A stretch of DNA of 64,000 nt from JBNNGK01 sp050268245 (lineage in GTDB: Bacteria; Pseudomonadota; Gammaproteobacteria; Enterobacterales; Enterobacteriaceae), in NCBI RefSeq assembly GCF_050268245.1, contig NZ_JBNNGK010000005.1, positions 124,001 through 188,000 of the forward strand, given 5' to 3'. Positions 33,149-42,294 of the stretch are shown piece after piece. The notes beneath the pieces are model-generated. The model was not told the DNA's origin. It ran no database searches and saw nothing but the letters and a program-made list of their open reading frames with translations. Position numbers and translations under genes: made by a program. Numbering within the stretch: the first letter of the stretch is position 1; each line of letters begins with the position of its first letter.

Positions 33149-35236
33149 ATGTCTAAAGAATTCACTTTTGATAAAAAATCACGGGACGTTATTAATGGTA
33201 ATAATGGTCGAGTTAAAGAAATAAATGGAGTCAATGGAACACCACGTTCTATTTCCCCTGGTTTTCCCGATTTGGAGGATGAGTTTAATCAGTTAGGCAT
33301 TAAGCACTTGAGGTTTCATGATAATCTCGGCTTTGGCGACTTGGACAACTATTTCACGGCTAATGATAGTAACAGCCAATTTGCACCTAATATACCTTCG
33401 GCGATGAAGGCACAAGCATTGCAGTTGGTTGCAGATATGGGCAACAGAAGAACCTTGTTTCCCCGAGCCGCGGCGGGAATGCGTATTCATAACGTAGATG
33501 TTGCATTTGAAGAAGCCAACTACGCTATGACGGATCACCATTTTAGAGAGGTATTGAATAATAACCCTGCAGTTAACCCTAATAACCTACAGCGGGAAAT
33601 TACCTTTAGGATTGGCCGTACAAATCGCGGCGGTGCAGAATTGCCTGAGGATTTTGATATTTACGCAACCTTAGTCAGTACCTTAGTCGATCGATATTCA
33701 TTGAATTATCAGCAGACGGGGTTACCCAGGAGGATTGCCTATTGGGAAGTATGGAACGAACCTGATTTGACGATTTTCTGGAATAATAATGATCCACAGC
33801 AGTATTACACTTTCTATGAAAAGATCGCAAGAATGGTTAAGGCCGTTGATCCTAACGCGAAGGTAGGTGGTGCGGGGGTGGCAACGGGGTATAACCCTAA
33901 TGGTGAATATCTTGATGGTTTGCTAAGCTATTGTAAAAATAATAACGTACCCATCGATTTTATATCGTGGCATTATTATGGTAATGCCACCTCTGATCCG
34001 CAAAACATTATTGATACCGGTGATTTGGTACAAGGATCACTGAGGAAACATGGCTACGCTAATATAGAAAGCTTATGTACGGAATGGAACTCGAGCCCAT
34101 TTGGTAATGTTAATATCTATTCTAAAGTGCAAAGCGCTAAAAATGCGGCCTATATTTGTTCAACTTTTATTTATATGCAGTATACCAAAGTCGACATGGC
34201 GCACTATTACCGCGGTGATGCCTCTTCTTTCGGCTTATTTAATAATGAACCCGGCTTTTGTACCTATGCCGGGCAAGCATTTGCTTTATATGCAAAAATG
34301 TTCGAAACCCCTTACATATTGCAAGGGGATAAAGATTTCTCTTCGGGGCTAACGGTGCTGGCCTGTGAGAACGATCAGGGGAATAAAATCAATATCCTTG
34401 CGGCTAATTACGTGGTTGATCGTGACTTTTCAACCCAGAATCCCCCTAAAGAATCACCTATTTACCAGCAGCACTACGTGGATGGTAACCGCCCGATAAG
34501 CCAACTCACCGATGCTTGGAGCCTCAGTGAGTGGTTTGGTGATGTTGATCCTAATACTATCAATCCTGATAACGTGGTGACTCAAAATACGACAGTGAAC
34601 CAGCTTCCGGTTCATGGCTCCTTACCCAGAAGGCCGAGAAATTATTCAGCCAGCAACGCCGGGCTAAGTTTAACCATCAATAATGTCGATTTCACTTCCT
34701 GTACATTAAAGGCATACCGAATTAAAGAAGGGGGGACATTATCCGCGGTTCTACCGGAAGACGTTAGCAGTGAGATAAGCTACAACATGATTAATAATAC
34801 GCTAACCCTCTCAGACCGCGGAGCAACCAAGTCTACGGTTACGTTATATTCGATCGAATTAACGAATGACGGGAACCCGACACCGCCGCCGCCTTTAACC
34901 ACTGAAGTCTTCACCAGTAATGAGTTCTGGGCTAAATCGATCGATCTCGCACATTTGATGCTAAATTCAAACATGTATGTCAATAACGGCGATAACCTAA
35001 AAATCGTTTTTCGGCCAAGTACACCGGGCGCGTTTTGGTATAGAAATAATACGGCGCATGAGAATCCCTATTGTCGATTTAATGCATTATCGAACCTACC
35101 GGGCTACACCGGCGCGACGATAAATGTGACCTTGTTAGCGAGTGGTAAATTGTCAGAGCTAATAGGGAATGGCTATGAATTTCAATTTTCGTCGATTGGC
35201 GCCAAAACCGTGAGAGTAGAAATCACCCAACTCTAA
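33149..35236 (+). CDS. GH39-like glycoside hydrolase with extra C-terminal beta domain
   Basis: A 695-residue protein. ATG 33149 is preceded by GGAG 8 nt upstream; a longer frame from 33107 lacks one. The N-terminal ~460 residues resemble family 39/clan A (beta/alpha)8 glycosidases: proposed acid/base in YWEVWNEPD, FISWHYYG, and proposed nucleophile in LCTEWNSSPFG. A short Asn/Pro-rich linker (NDGNPTPPPPL) leads to a ~115-residue all-beta C-terminal module of no family I know. No signal peptide or lipobox, so it is cytoplasmic or exported by another route. Lower GC and codon choice rich in ATA/AAT compared with neighbours suggest horizontal acquisition. Substrate unknown; xylan/xyloside and exopolysaccharide hydrolases (PslG) are the nearest analogues in mind. 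Single-gene unit. Confidence 0.75.
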   Translation: MSKEFTFDKKSRDVINGNNGRVKEINGVNGTPRSISPGFPDLEDEFNQLGIKHLRFHDNLGFGDLDNYFTANDSNSQFAPNIPSAMKAQALQLVADMGNRRTLFPRAAAGMRIHNVDVAFEEANYAMTDHHFREVLNNNPAVNPNNLQREITFRIGRTNRGGAELPEDFDIYATLVSTLVDRYSLNYQQTGLPRRIAYWEVWNEPDLTIFWNNNDPQQYYTFYEKIARMVKAVDPNAKVGGAGVATGYNPNGEYLDGLLSYCKNNNVPIDFISWHYYGNATSDPQNIIDTGDLVQGSLRKHGYANIESLCTEWNSSPFGNVNIYSKVQSAKNAAYICSTFIYMQYTKVDMAHYYRGDASSFGLFNNEPGFCTYAGQAFALYAKMFETPYILQGDKDFSSGLTVLACENDQGNKINILAANYVVDRDFSTQNPPKESPIYQQHYVDGNRPISQLTDAWSLSEWFGDVDPNTINPDNVVTQNTTVNQLPVHGSLPRRPRNYSASNAGLSLTINNVDFTSCTLKAYRIKEGGTLSAVLPEDVSSEISYNMINNTLTLSDRGATKSTVTLYSIELTNDGNPTPPPPLTTEVFTSNEFWAKSIDLAHLMLNSNMYVNNGDNLKIVFRPSTPGAFWYRNNTAHENPYCRFNALSNLPGYTGATINVTLLASGKLSELIGNGYEFQFSSIGAKTVRVEITQL

Positions 35237-35347
35237 TTTTTTTGGACGTCAATATGGGGGCACATGCAGGATTAAACGGGAAACATGGCAAGCCGTTTAC
35301 CGTGGCGTAAACGCAGGGCGGCACATCTGGATTTTTAGATGACTACT

Positions 35348-35378
35348 CTATCAGGAGCGCAGAGTGCGCCCCTGATAG
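35348..35378 (-). terminator. Strong hairpin downstream of ydgA
   Basis: CTATCAGG-A-GCGCA, short loop, TGCGC-C-CCTGATAG: a 13-bp-plus stem with one mismatch, 12 nt after the ydgA stop codon. It lies between convergent genes and could act in both directions; U-tracts are weak. Confidence 0.5.
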
Positions 35379-35389
35379 AACGCTAAAAC

Positions 35390-36898
35390 TTATTCTGCTG
35401 GCATCGCCGGCGCGCTTTCTTCCGCAGGGCCAGCAAACAGGCCAAACAGACCGAAGAACTCAGCCAGTGACATTTTGTGGCCGTTGAGATCCACCTGATT
35501 GTCGGCATAATGGAACGTGGTGCCGATCACATCATCTTTTAGCGTGGTCAGTTTGAACATTTGCCCCATTGCCGCCAATCCTTGCACTTGCTGTTGCGCC
35601 AGTTTCTGCGCTTCGTCGGCATTGTAACCTTGTAGCATCGCAGTTTGTGCCGTGGTTTCCGTCGCCATGGCGACCGGAATGCTCAGTTTAGCGTCAATCT
35701 TTTTCACCGAGCGTGCTAACAGTTGGTCGGCAGGTTCGTTTGGCACAGTGGCTTGTGTTGGATCCAGCAAATCCAGATCCAGCGTGAAGGTGCTTTCACC
35801 TTTGCTATTTTTCCAGCTCAACGGGGCGATACTGAGAGTGGGATTGCCCTTCAGCAGCAGTGGCAGGTTTTGCATCAGTATCTCGGCGGTTTGTTGCTGA
35901 TAGGCCTCCGGATCGGCGATATTGCCTTGTTTCACGATGGATAAAGCCTGTTGGTTGTAACGATCGGCAAACTCTTTCAGTGCTTTGGCATCCAACTTAT
36001 CGAGTTTCAACGTCAGTGTACCCGCGCCAAAATCGCGATCCTGAATTTTCATGGCTTCTATCGTATAGTCAAGCTGGCCGTTTAGGTTGTTATCCTGCTC
36101 GCCAAATTGGCTTTTCAGATTGAAGCCATTCATGGTTAAGGTGTCTTTGTTATCGACCACCACTTTAAACTGTTTTATGCCTAACTGTTGGTTGCCTAAG
36201 CTAAGATCAAATTTGCCGGCATGGGTATCCGTCTTGAGCGTCATACCGTGCAGCGTGATTTGTTCGGTTTGCCCAAACTGGTTCGGGCCAGTGATCGTTG
36301 CATTATCGCTGCTGCCGTCGATCTTGATGGTTTTCATATCGCGGGCAATATCAGCGTTAAGCGTCGCGCCGCCGAATTTAAGCGTCGCTTGATCTTTTTG
36401 ATAATCGATCGGGATCACATCAACGCTGGTTGAGGTGTCGCCGTTATAAGCAATGCGCGAATCGGCGCTAAACAACGACTGGCCTTTAGTGATCTCAAAC
36501 AGACTTTTCGCGGCGGGGGTATTTTCCAGTTCGGTATGTACTGATGCCATGCTTGGGATCAGGTTGAACTTTTTCAACTGGGCGAACGGGAAGGGACCGT
36601 GATCGATAGTTTCGAGGAATGCGATTTCATCACCTGGTTTCAGCGCCGCGTCTTCGCCGCTGAGGCTACCGTCAGAACGCAGCACGTAACGAACCTGGCT
36701 GCTGAACAGGCCGCGATGGTAATCTTCATAACCCAGTTTGACGCCCGCGTCGGGCAGATAGGTTTTCAACTGGCTGTTGGCGTTCTCAACCACTTCACCC
36801 ATCCGCTGTTCAATCAGTTTACCGGTGTACCATGAGGCCCCGGTCCATGCTGCACCCAGAACCACAATGACGCCGACGGCGACTAATGACTTTTTCAT
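35390..36898 (-). CDS. ydgA: YdgA family (DUF945) periplasmic protein
   Basis: A 502-residue protein starting MKKSLVAVGVIVVLGAAWTG, an N-terminal hydrophobic segment that may be an uncleaved anchor or signal; most of the rest is predicted soluble in the periplasm. LGYEDYHRGLFSSQVRYVL and repeated beta-rich stretches fit the DUF945/YdgA family. The biochemical role is not established; E. coli ydgA also neighbours manA. The gap to manA (36899-37220) contains a terminator. Confidence 0.88.
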   Translation of the reverse strand: MKKSLVAVGVIVVLGAAWTGASWYTGKLIEQRMGEVVENANSQLKTYLPDAGVKLGYEDYHRGLFSSQVRYVLRSDGSLSGEDAALKPGDEIAFLETIDHGPFPFAQLKKFNLIPSMASVHTELENTPAAKSLFEITKGQSLFSADSRIAYNGDTSTSVDVIPIDYQKDQATLKFGGATLNADIARDMKTIKIDGSSDNATITGPNQFGQTEQITLHGMTLKTDTHAGKFDLSLGNQQLGIKQFKVVVDNKDTLTMNGFNLKSQFGEQDNNLNGQLDYTIEAMKIQDRDFGAGTLTLKLDKLDAKALKEFADRYNQQALSIVKQGNIADPEAYQQQTAEILMQNLPLLLKGNPTLSIAPLSWKNSKGESTFTLDLDLLDPTQATVPNEPADQLLARSVKKIDAKLSIPVAMATETTAQTAMLQGYNADEAQKLAQQQVQGLAAMGQMFKLTTLKDDVIGTTFHYADNQVDLNGHKMSLAEFFGLFGLFAGPAEESAPAMPAE

Positions 36899-37220
36899 CG
36901 TTCTATCCTTTTATAATCCATCCGTCTATCCACAGATGGGTGGGCAAATTGAGCCAACAAAAAACGCCCGTAGGCGTTAAATTGTGAAGGTAAGCCACTC
37001 ACTTTAGCAACTAATTTGCTGAATTTCATACTTGTTGTTCGGCAAGTTACTGAGTCGTGGCTTCCTTGCTAAATCGGCACGTCCATGACTTTCGCCATTT
37101 TTAGGCCATGACCGCGCTCGTTCAGTATGGCAGGAGAGGGCAATCCATTGAATGAATTGTTTTATCTCGTACATTCTTTGTACTGATATCACATGCCAAT
37201 GTGATTAGCGGCGATAAAAA
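36899..37220. other. manA 3' region with no clear gene
   Basis: A 322-nt interval between manA and ydgA. On the minus strand a terminator sits ~240 nt after the manA stop, giving an unusually long 3' UTR. It contains the inverted repeat ATCACAT-GCCA-ATGTGAT (37188-37205) and a 62-codon open frame (37192 to 37004) without recognisable features. It could hold a 3'-UTR-derived small RNA; nothing named is recognised. Confidence 0.4.
36958..36979 (-). terminator. Rho-independent terminator between manA and ydgA
   Basis: On the minus strand AACGCC-TACG-GGCGTT is followed by TTTTTTG: a short GC-rich stem, tetraloop and U-run, the classic form. It ends transcripts from manA. Confidence 0.75.
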
Positions 37221-38399
37221 TCACGATAATTGATTATAGACCCGCGCGACCCGGCCTGTACCGCTGATCTGTACCGGCGATTCAAATGCACCAATAAAGC
37301 AGGACTCACCCGGTTTTAGCACAATTTGCTGGTTTTGTTTCTCAAGTCGCGCTTCACCCTCGACGCAAAATACGATGGCGGCACTGTTTTGTGCCAAGGT
37401 CTGCGGTGTAGCGGAAAGATCGTGCAGCGAAAAGGCAAAATCTTCAACAGGGATCGGGAAGAAGAGTGCGTCACCGCGTTTTTCCGGTTGGGTTAACAGG
37501 CCGGATGCGGGCTGCGGACGGAACTGTAGATTAGCCAACAGCTCTGGGATGTCGATGAATTTTGGTGTCAAACCGGCGCGCAGTACGTTATCGGAGTTCG
37601 CCATCACCTCGAGCGCGCTCCCTTGTAGATAAGCGTGTGGTGTTTCCGCGTACAGGAACATTGCTTCACCCGGTGCCAGTTTCACCACATTGAGTAACAA
37701 AGGTGAGAACAGGCCGCTGTCTTCCGGATAGAAGCTGGCGATAAAGCGAATCGTATCCCAGGGTTCGCCTTGTTGGCTATTTAACGCCGCTTTGAGCACG
37801 CCTAATGCCAGCGACTTTGGCTCGCCACTCATCTCTAACAGGTCGGCGAACAGTCTGGCGAGGTGTTCGGTATCGGGCTGTTGCAGAAAAGCGGCAATGC
37901 CATGATGCGCCCCGGCGATCGGTTGCAACAACGAAACAATATCAGAAAGCTCGCGGAATCCATTCATCGCCAAGAAGGGCGTTAGAGCAAACACCAGTTC
38001 AGGTTTATGGTTTGGATCTTTATAGTTACGCTCTGCGGCATTTAACGCAATCCCCGCGGCATTTTCTTTGGCATAGCCCACTTCAGCGGCCGATTTGCTC
38101 GGGTGAACTTGGATCGAGAGTGGCTGTTCGGCACACAGAACTTTGAACAGAAACGGCAGTTCGCCAAAACGGGCGGCAACGTCGGCACCCAGCTGTTTCG
38201 GCTGGTCTTCATCAATCATGTCACGTAAGGCACGCAGATTGCCGTTAGCGTCGGTGATGTGCGAACTGCTCTTCGGGTGCGCCCCCATCCACAATTCAGC
38301 CATTGGTTTTCCTTGCGGATTACTGATGCCGTACAGTTTGGTTAAGGCGTCGTGACTGCCCCATGCGTAGTTTTGTACCGCATTGGTCATTTTTTGCAT
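37221..38399 (-). CDS. manA: Mannose-6-phosphate isomerase, class I
   Basis: A 392-residue zinc enzyme interconverting mannose 6-phosphate and fructose 6-phosphate. ATG 38399 yields MQKMTNAVQNYAWGSHDALT, as in known ManA; the upstream 21 in-frame codons are spurious. Zn-binding signatures are visible: PLSIQVHPSKSAAEVGYAKE and YKDPNHKPELVFAL, with the catalytic-site APGEAMFLYAETPHAYLQGS block. Divergent from fumC with a 205-nt gap. Confidence 0.96.
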   Translation of the reverse strand: MQKMTNAVQNYAWGSHDALTKLYGISNPQGKPMAELWMGAHPKSSSHITDANGNLRALRDMIDEDQPKQLGADVAARFGELPFLFKVLCAEQPLSIQVHPSKSAAEVGYAKENAAGIALNAAERNYKDPNHKPELVFALTPFLAMNGFRELSDIVSLLQPIAGAHHGIAAFLQQPDTEHLARLFADLLEMSGEPKSLALGVLKAALNSQQGEPWDTIRFIASFYPEDSGLFSPLLLNVVKLAPGEAMFLYAETPHAYLQGSALEVMANSDNVLRAGLTPKFIDIPELLANLQFRPQPASGLLTQPEKRGDALFFPIPVEDFAFSLHDLSATPQTLAQNSAAIVFCVEGEARLEKQNQQIVLKPGESCFIGAFESPVQISGTGRVARVYNQLS

Positions 38400-38604
38400 G
38401 ATTACTACCTGCTTTATAAGGGAATTACCGCCAAGTAAACAATGCACGAATCGTGCGTGCAAGCGGAGAAATCTAAAAGTGCGCTTAAGCGACTCTCTTA
38501 ATGCGAATAGTTATTATGTCACTATACTGGAGAGGTCTGTATAGCGGTTCGCACCGATACAGCGTGCCCCCCTCACTTTTAGGAAATGTGCTAAGGAGAC
38601 CGTG

Positions 38605-40005
38605 ATGGCAGCCGTTCGCAGTGAAAAAGACTCTATGGGCCCTATCGATGTACCCGCCGAGCGCCTATGGGGCGCGCAAACCCAGCGCTCTCTTGAACAC
38701 TTTCGAATTTCAAGTGAAAAAATGCCGACAGCGCTGATCCACGCGTTGGCGCTGACCAAGCGGGCGGCCGCCAGTGTTAACGTCGATTTGGGGTTGTTAC
38801 CGGCCGAGCGTGGGCGTGCGATTGTGCAGGCCGCCGATGAGGTACTGGCAGATAAGCATCCCCATGAGTTCCCGTTGGCGGTCTGGCAAACCGGCTCTGG
38901 TACACAGACCAATATGAATATGAATGAGGTGCTGGCTAATCGCGCCAGCGAATTGTTGGGGGGCGAGCGCGGGGAAGGCCGTCGGGTGCATCCGAACGAT
39001 GACGTTAATAAGAGCCAAAGCTCTAACGATGTTTTTCCGACCGCCATGCACGTCGCGGCGGTGATTGCATTACGCGAACAATTAATACCAGCACTGGAAG
39101 CCTTACGGCAGACGCTGGATGATAAAGCTAACGCGTTTAGCGATATTGTGAAAATTGGCCGCACGCACCTACAGGATGCAACGCCACTTACGTTAGGGCA
39201 GGAAATTTCCGGTTGGGCGGCAATGCTACAACATAACTTGCGCCATATTGATACCAGTATCCCGCACCTGTGTGAACTGGCATTGGGCGGTACCGCCGTG
39301 GGCACCGGGCTGAATACCCACCCTGACTATGCGCTTCGCGTTGCCGAGGCGTTGGCGACATTGACCGGCCATCCCTTTGTCACTGCTCCGAATAAGTTCG
39401 AAGCGTTGGCGGCATGCGACGCGCTGGTGCAGGGGCACGGCGCGCTAAAAGGATTGGCGGCCTCCATGATGAAAATTGCCAATGACGTGCGCTGGTTAGC
39501 GTCTGGCCCTCGCTGTGGCATCGGTGAAATTGCTATTCCTGAAAATGAACCGGGTAGCTCGATCATGCCGGGCAAAGTCAATCCGACGCAATGCGAAGCG
39601 ATGACCATGCTGTGTGCGCAAGTTATGGGGAACGATGTGGCGGTTAACATCGGCGGCGCGTCGGGTAACTTTGAGCTAAACGTTTTCCGCCCAATGGTGA
39701 TTCATAATTATCTGCAATCTATTCGTCTGTTGGCAGATGGCATACGCGGATTCAATGCGTATTGTGCCGTGGGGATTGAGCCAAACCGCGAACGTATTGC
39801 TCAATTGCTCAATGAGTCACTGATGCTGGTAACGGCGTTAAATACGCATATTGGTTATGACAAAGCCGCAGACATCGCTAAAAAAGCGCACAAAGAAGGG
39901 CTAACCTTGAAAGCGGCAGCGCTGAAATTAGGCTATTTGACGGAACAGCAATTTGATGAGTGGGTTCGGCCAGAAAACATGGTGGGTAGCATGCCATCGT
40001 CGTGA
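38605..40005 (+). CDS. fumC: Fumarate hydratase, class II
   Basis: A 466-residue iron-independent fumarase of the TCA cycle. AAGGAG at 38593-38598 sits 6 nt before ATG 38605; a GTG at 38602 is too close to the ribosome site. Motifs: VWQTGSGTQTNMNMNEVLANRA, GRTHLQDATPLTLGQE (catalytic His region) and the fumarase/aspartase signature GSSIMPGKVNPTQCEA. A tetrameric cytosolic enzyme typically induced by SoxS and low iron; no sox box was confidently read. fumC-tus adjacency matches E. coli. Confidence 0.97.
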   Translation: MAAVRSEKDSMGPIDVPAERLWGAQTQRSLEHFRISSEKMPTALIHALALTKRAAASVNVDLGLLPAERGRAIVQAADEVLADKHPHEFPLAVWQTGSGTQTNMNMNEVLANRASELLGGERGEGRRVHPNDDVNKSQSSNDVFPTAMHVAAVIALREQLIPALEALRQTLDDKANAFSDIVKIGRTHLQDATPLTLGQEISGWAAMLQHNLRHIDTSIPHLCELALGGTAVGTGLNTHPDYALRVAEALATLTGHPFVTAPNKFEALAACDALVQGHGALKGLAASMMKIANDVRWLASGPRCGIGEIAIPENEPGSSIMPGKVNPTQCEAMTMLCAQVMGNDVAVNIGGASGNFELNVFRPMVIHNYLQSIRLLADGIRGFNAYCAVGIEPNRERIAQLLNESLMLVTALNTHIGYDKAADIAKKAHKEGLTLKAAALKLGYLTEQQFDEWVRPENMVGSMPSS

Positions 40006-40124
40006 TGGGCGTGCGCTTGATGTGGAACAATGCGTTAACGGGGCACCACGCTAAGGGGCGTATTCTACCTGACTGGCACAAACGGCGGCTACCCGTCGCT
40101 TAACATCAGCCGGGAACAAAGCAG

Positions 40125-40153
40125 CGCGTGGGCGTGAGTGAGCGGCCCACGCG
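40125..40153 (-). terminator. Hairpin after tus
   Basis: CGCGTGGGC (40125-40133) pairs with GCCCACGCG (40145-40153), 11-nt loop, directly after the tus stop codon. U-tract weak; it may serve the convergent fumC and tus transcripts together. Confidence 0.5.
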
Positions 40154-40155
40154 AT

Positions 40156-41094
40156 TTAGACGCTAGGCGCATCGGTATACAAATGCAGACGTTTCACCAG
40201 TAATCGCAGTGGTGCGGCCTGAGGTTTGTATTTGTGTTTTATCGCACTGCTGTCGTAGTCCAGCAGTTCGCCAATTTTTGGCACCTTTGCCCCCGTCTCA
40301 ACCTGGCATAGTGCAATCAGCGGCAACGGGCAGGGATGTTGCACCTGTTTTTGTTGTTGTTGATACCACACTCGCGCGATAGGTTGCACTTTAACCGGCC
40401 GCTTGATTTTTAACACGGCATCGTGCGGCACACGGCTGACATCATCGATTTCTTTGCTAACCCGTTCGGCCCATTGCTCGCGATTATACGGGGGCACTGA
40501 ACGTCCTGATTTCAGGCTTTTTTCCAACTGCTGCAAGATGTCGTCACGTGTTACCTTCTTGATGATGTGCTTGTTAGCCCAGCCAAAACGAACGGAGTCA
40601 GGATCGGTGAGCAGAGTAATTGAGCGGTAGGCGCTAAGGGTAATCAGCCCATGCAAGTGTGTGTGAACAAAGTCAAAGCGTTGCTCGGGTGCCAGCCCAG
40701 ACTCGACAGTGATAATGCGCTCCAGCTCGGCCTTGAGTTGGTTTATTTGCATCACCTGTTGCTGTAACACCTGGCACTGTGAGGAATCGCCGGCCAGACA
40801 AATAACCCCGGGCAGGCGCACGGCAGCTTTACTGCTGACGTTTTGTTTATTGTGATGGATAAACAAACGTTGATAGTGTTCGAGTGCAATATCCCGTGCG
40901 GCTTGGCCGAGATGTTGCGTCACGCTAATTTGCTCGATAGCGCGGTGTTCCGTACCTTTTTCAACTTCAGGTAAGCTGAACACCCGCGCGGCCAGCAGAC
41001 GCAGCGGTAGGATTTGCTGGTGGAGTTCGGCTAGCGCCGTTTCTAACTGGGTAAAGCAGCTATTCATACGGCCGATCAGATCATATTTATTCAT
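40156..41094 (-). CDS. tus: Replication terminus site-binding protein Tus
   Basis: A 312-residue Tus/Ter-binding protein. Start ATG 41094 (or GTG one codon earlier). Strongly conserved blocks: RVFSLPEVEKGTEH, SSKAAVRLPGVICL, RFGWANKHIIKKV, LEKSLKSGRSV and IKRPVKVQPIARVWYQQQQK, the last including DNA-contacting residues. Tus bound to Ter blocks replication forks in one direction by arresting the helicase. A Ter site overlaps the promoter region, so Tus probably represses its own gene, as in E. coli. Confidence 0.97.
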   Translation of the reverse strand: MNKYDLIGRMNSCFTQLETALAELHQQILPLRLLAARVFSLPEVEKGTEHRAIEQISVTQHLGQAARDIALEHYQRLFIHHNKQNVSSKAAVRLPGVICLAGDSSQCQVLQQQVMQINQLKAELERIITVESGLAPEQRFDFVHTHLHGLITLSAYRSITLLTDPDSVRFGWANKHIIKKVTRDDILQQLEKSLKSGRSVPPYNREQWAERVSKEIDDVSRVPHDAVLKIKRPVKVQPIARVWYQQQQKQVQHPCPLPLIALCQVETGAKVPKIGELLDYDSSAIKHKYKPQAAPLRLLVKRLHLYTDAPSV

Positions 41095-41105
41095 CACACT
41101 CTCGC

Positions 41106-41123
41106 ATTTTAGTTACAACATGC
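41106..41123 (-). promoter_or_regulatory. Ter site (TerB-like) upstream of tus
   Basis: Minus strand GCATGTTGTAACTAAAAT, sharing the invariant GTTGTAAC core and ATGTTGTAACTAAA with E. coli TerB. It is 12 nt upstream of the tus start codon, so it can arrest forks and autorepress tus. Only one Ter site was found in the window. Confidence 0.92.
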
Positions 41124-41239
41124 ATATTAGAGTACAGAACTACCGGTGACAACCTCAGCAAACAGCAATGCCGCAGCATAGTGCGCTCCAAGCCTAACAG
41201 CCAAAAGCGCGCACTATCCGCGACAGTGGGCGGGGAAGG

Positions 41240-42176
41240 CTAAACGCCCTGTGATTCAGGTAGTTGTTTTAAAAAATGTACCACCAACAGCGCCAGCAGC
41301 AGCATCACACTGATAAAGGCGACAACCCCGAGCCAACCGAAATTATGCCAAAACACACCACCCAAGGTACCCGCAACGCTGGAACCGGCATAATAGCAAA
41401 ATAGATAGAGCGATGAGGCCTGCCCTTTGGCACGCCGCGCACGTCGGCCGATCCAACTACTGGCGACTGAATGCGCAGCAAAAAATCCGGCGGTGAACAG
41501 CATCATACCGATAAAAATCAGGGTGATGGGTGCGAAGAGCGTAATCAGTACGCCGCTCAGCATAATCGTTATCGAACCCAACAAGACCGGTCCCCGGCCA
41601 TAGCGTGCGGTCATGGCACCTGCTTTTGGCGAACTGTAAGAACCGGTCAGGTAAACCACCGACAACAGACCGACAATCGCTTGGCTAAGATAGTAGGGAT
41701 TCGCTAACAATCGATAACCAATATAATTGAACAGGGTGACAAAGCTGCCCATTAGCAAGAAACCTTCGGCAAACAGTAATGGCAATCCTTTGTCATGCCA
41801 GTGTAATTTGAAGTTGATCAGTAAGGTTCTTGGGCGCAGTGAGCTGGCTCGGAAGTGTTGTGATGTGGGCAAAATACGCCAAAAAACGCAGGCGGCGATC
41901 AACGCAAAAAGCCCAATAACGGCCAGGGAAACACGCCAGGAGAAGAAATCGGTTAACACCCCAGTCACCAAACGGCCGCTCATACCGCCAATTGAGTTAC
42001 CGCTGATATACAACCCCATCGAAAACGCGACAAAACGGGGATGATGTCCCACGTTCAATATAAGGGCGTTTATTCAACGCGGATCGTTGAGTTTTTGGCG
42101 CAGTGGTCGTCATCACATCATTATTGGCGGCCAGCGTCGACGGCACAGCGGCCGCAGAACGCACAGGGGAGGTCAC
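41240..42176 (-). pseudogene. ynfM: MFS transporter ynfM with internal frame-shifting deletion
   Basis: From GTG 42176 (AAGGA 7 nt upstream) the minus strand encodes a normal cytoplasmic N-terminus ending ...NKRPYIERGT. At ~42045 it joins, out of frame, sequence that continues HHPRFVAFSMGLYISGNSIG through to a normal MFS C-terminus at 41240. Relative to the ~417-residue family about 115 residues (roughly TM1-TM4) are missing, and a stop is reached in the N-terminal frame. The remaining frame from ATG 42058 would make only a 272-residue C-terminal piece. YnfM-type proteins are arabinose/drug efflux-like permeases. The divergent LysR gene is intact, as in E. coli ynfL/ynfM. Confidence 0.85.
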
Positions 42177-42294
42177 AGCAATTCCTTACCGAATATCGGG
42201 ATAGGGCATCAACACAGTGTTAATTCACAAAAGAATAGGGAGATGCCAATTTTTTGTCTAATATATTAATTATTCGAATTAAGATGTTTTAAAT

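Noticed and set aside
35945..35965. Second Ter-like sequence (GTTGTAACG) inside ydgA
   Set aside because: Only the core is shared; flanking ATG and CTAAA positions do not match.
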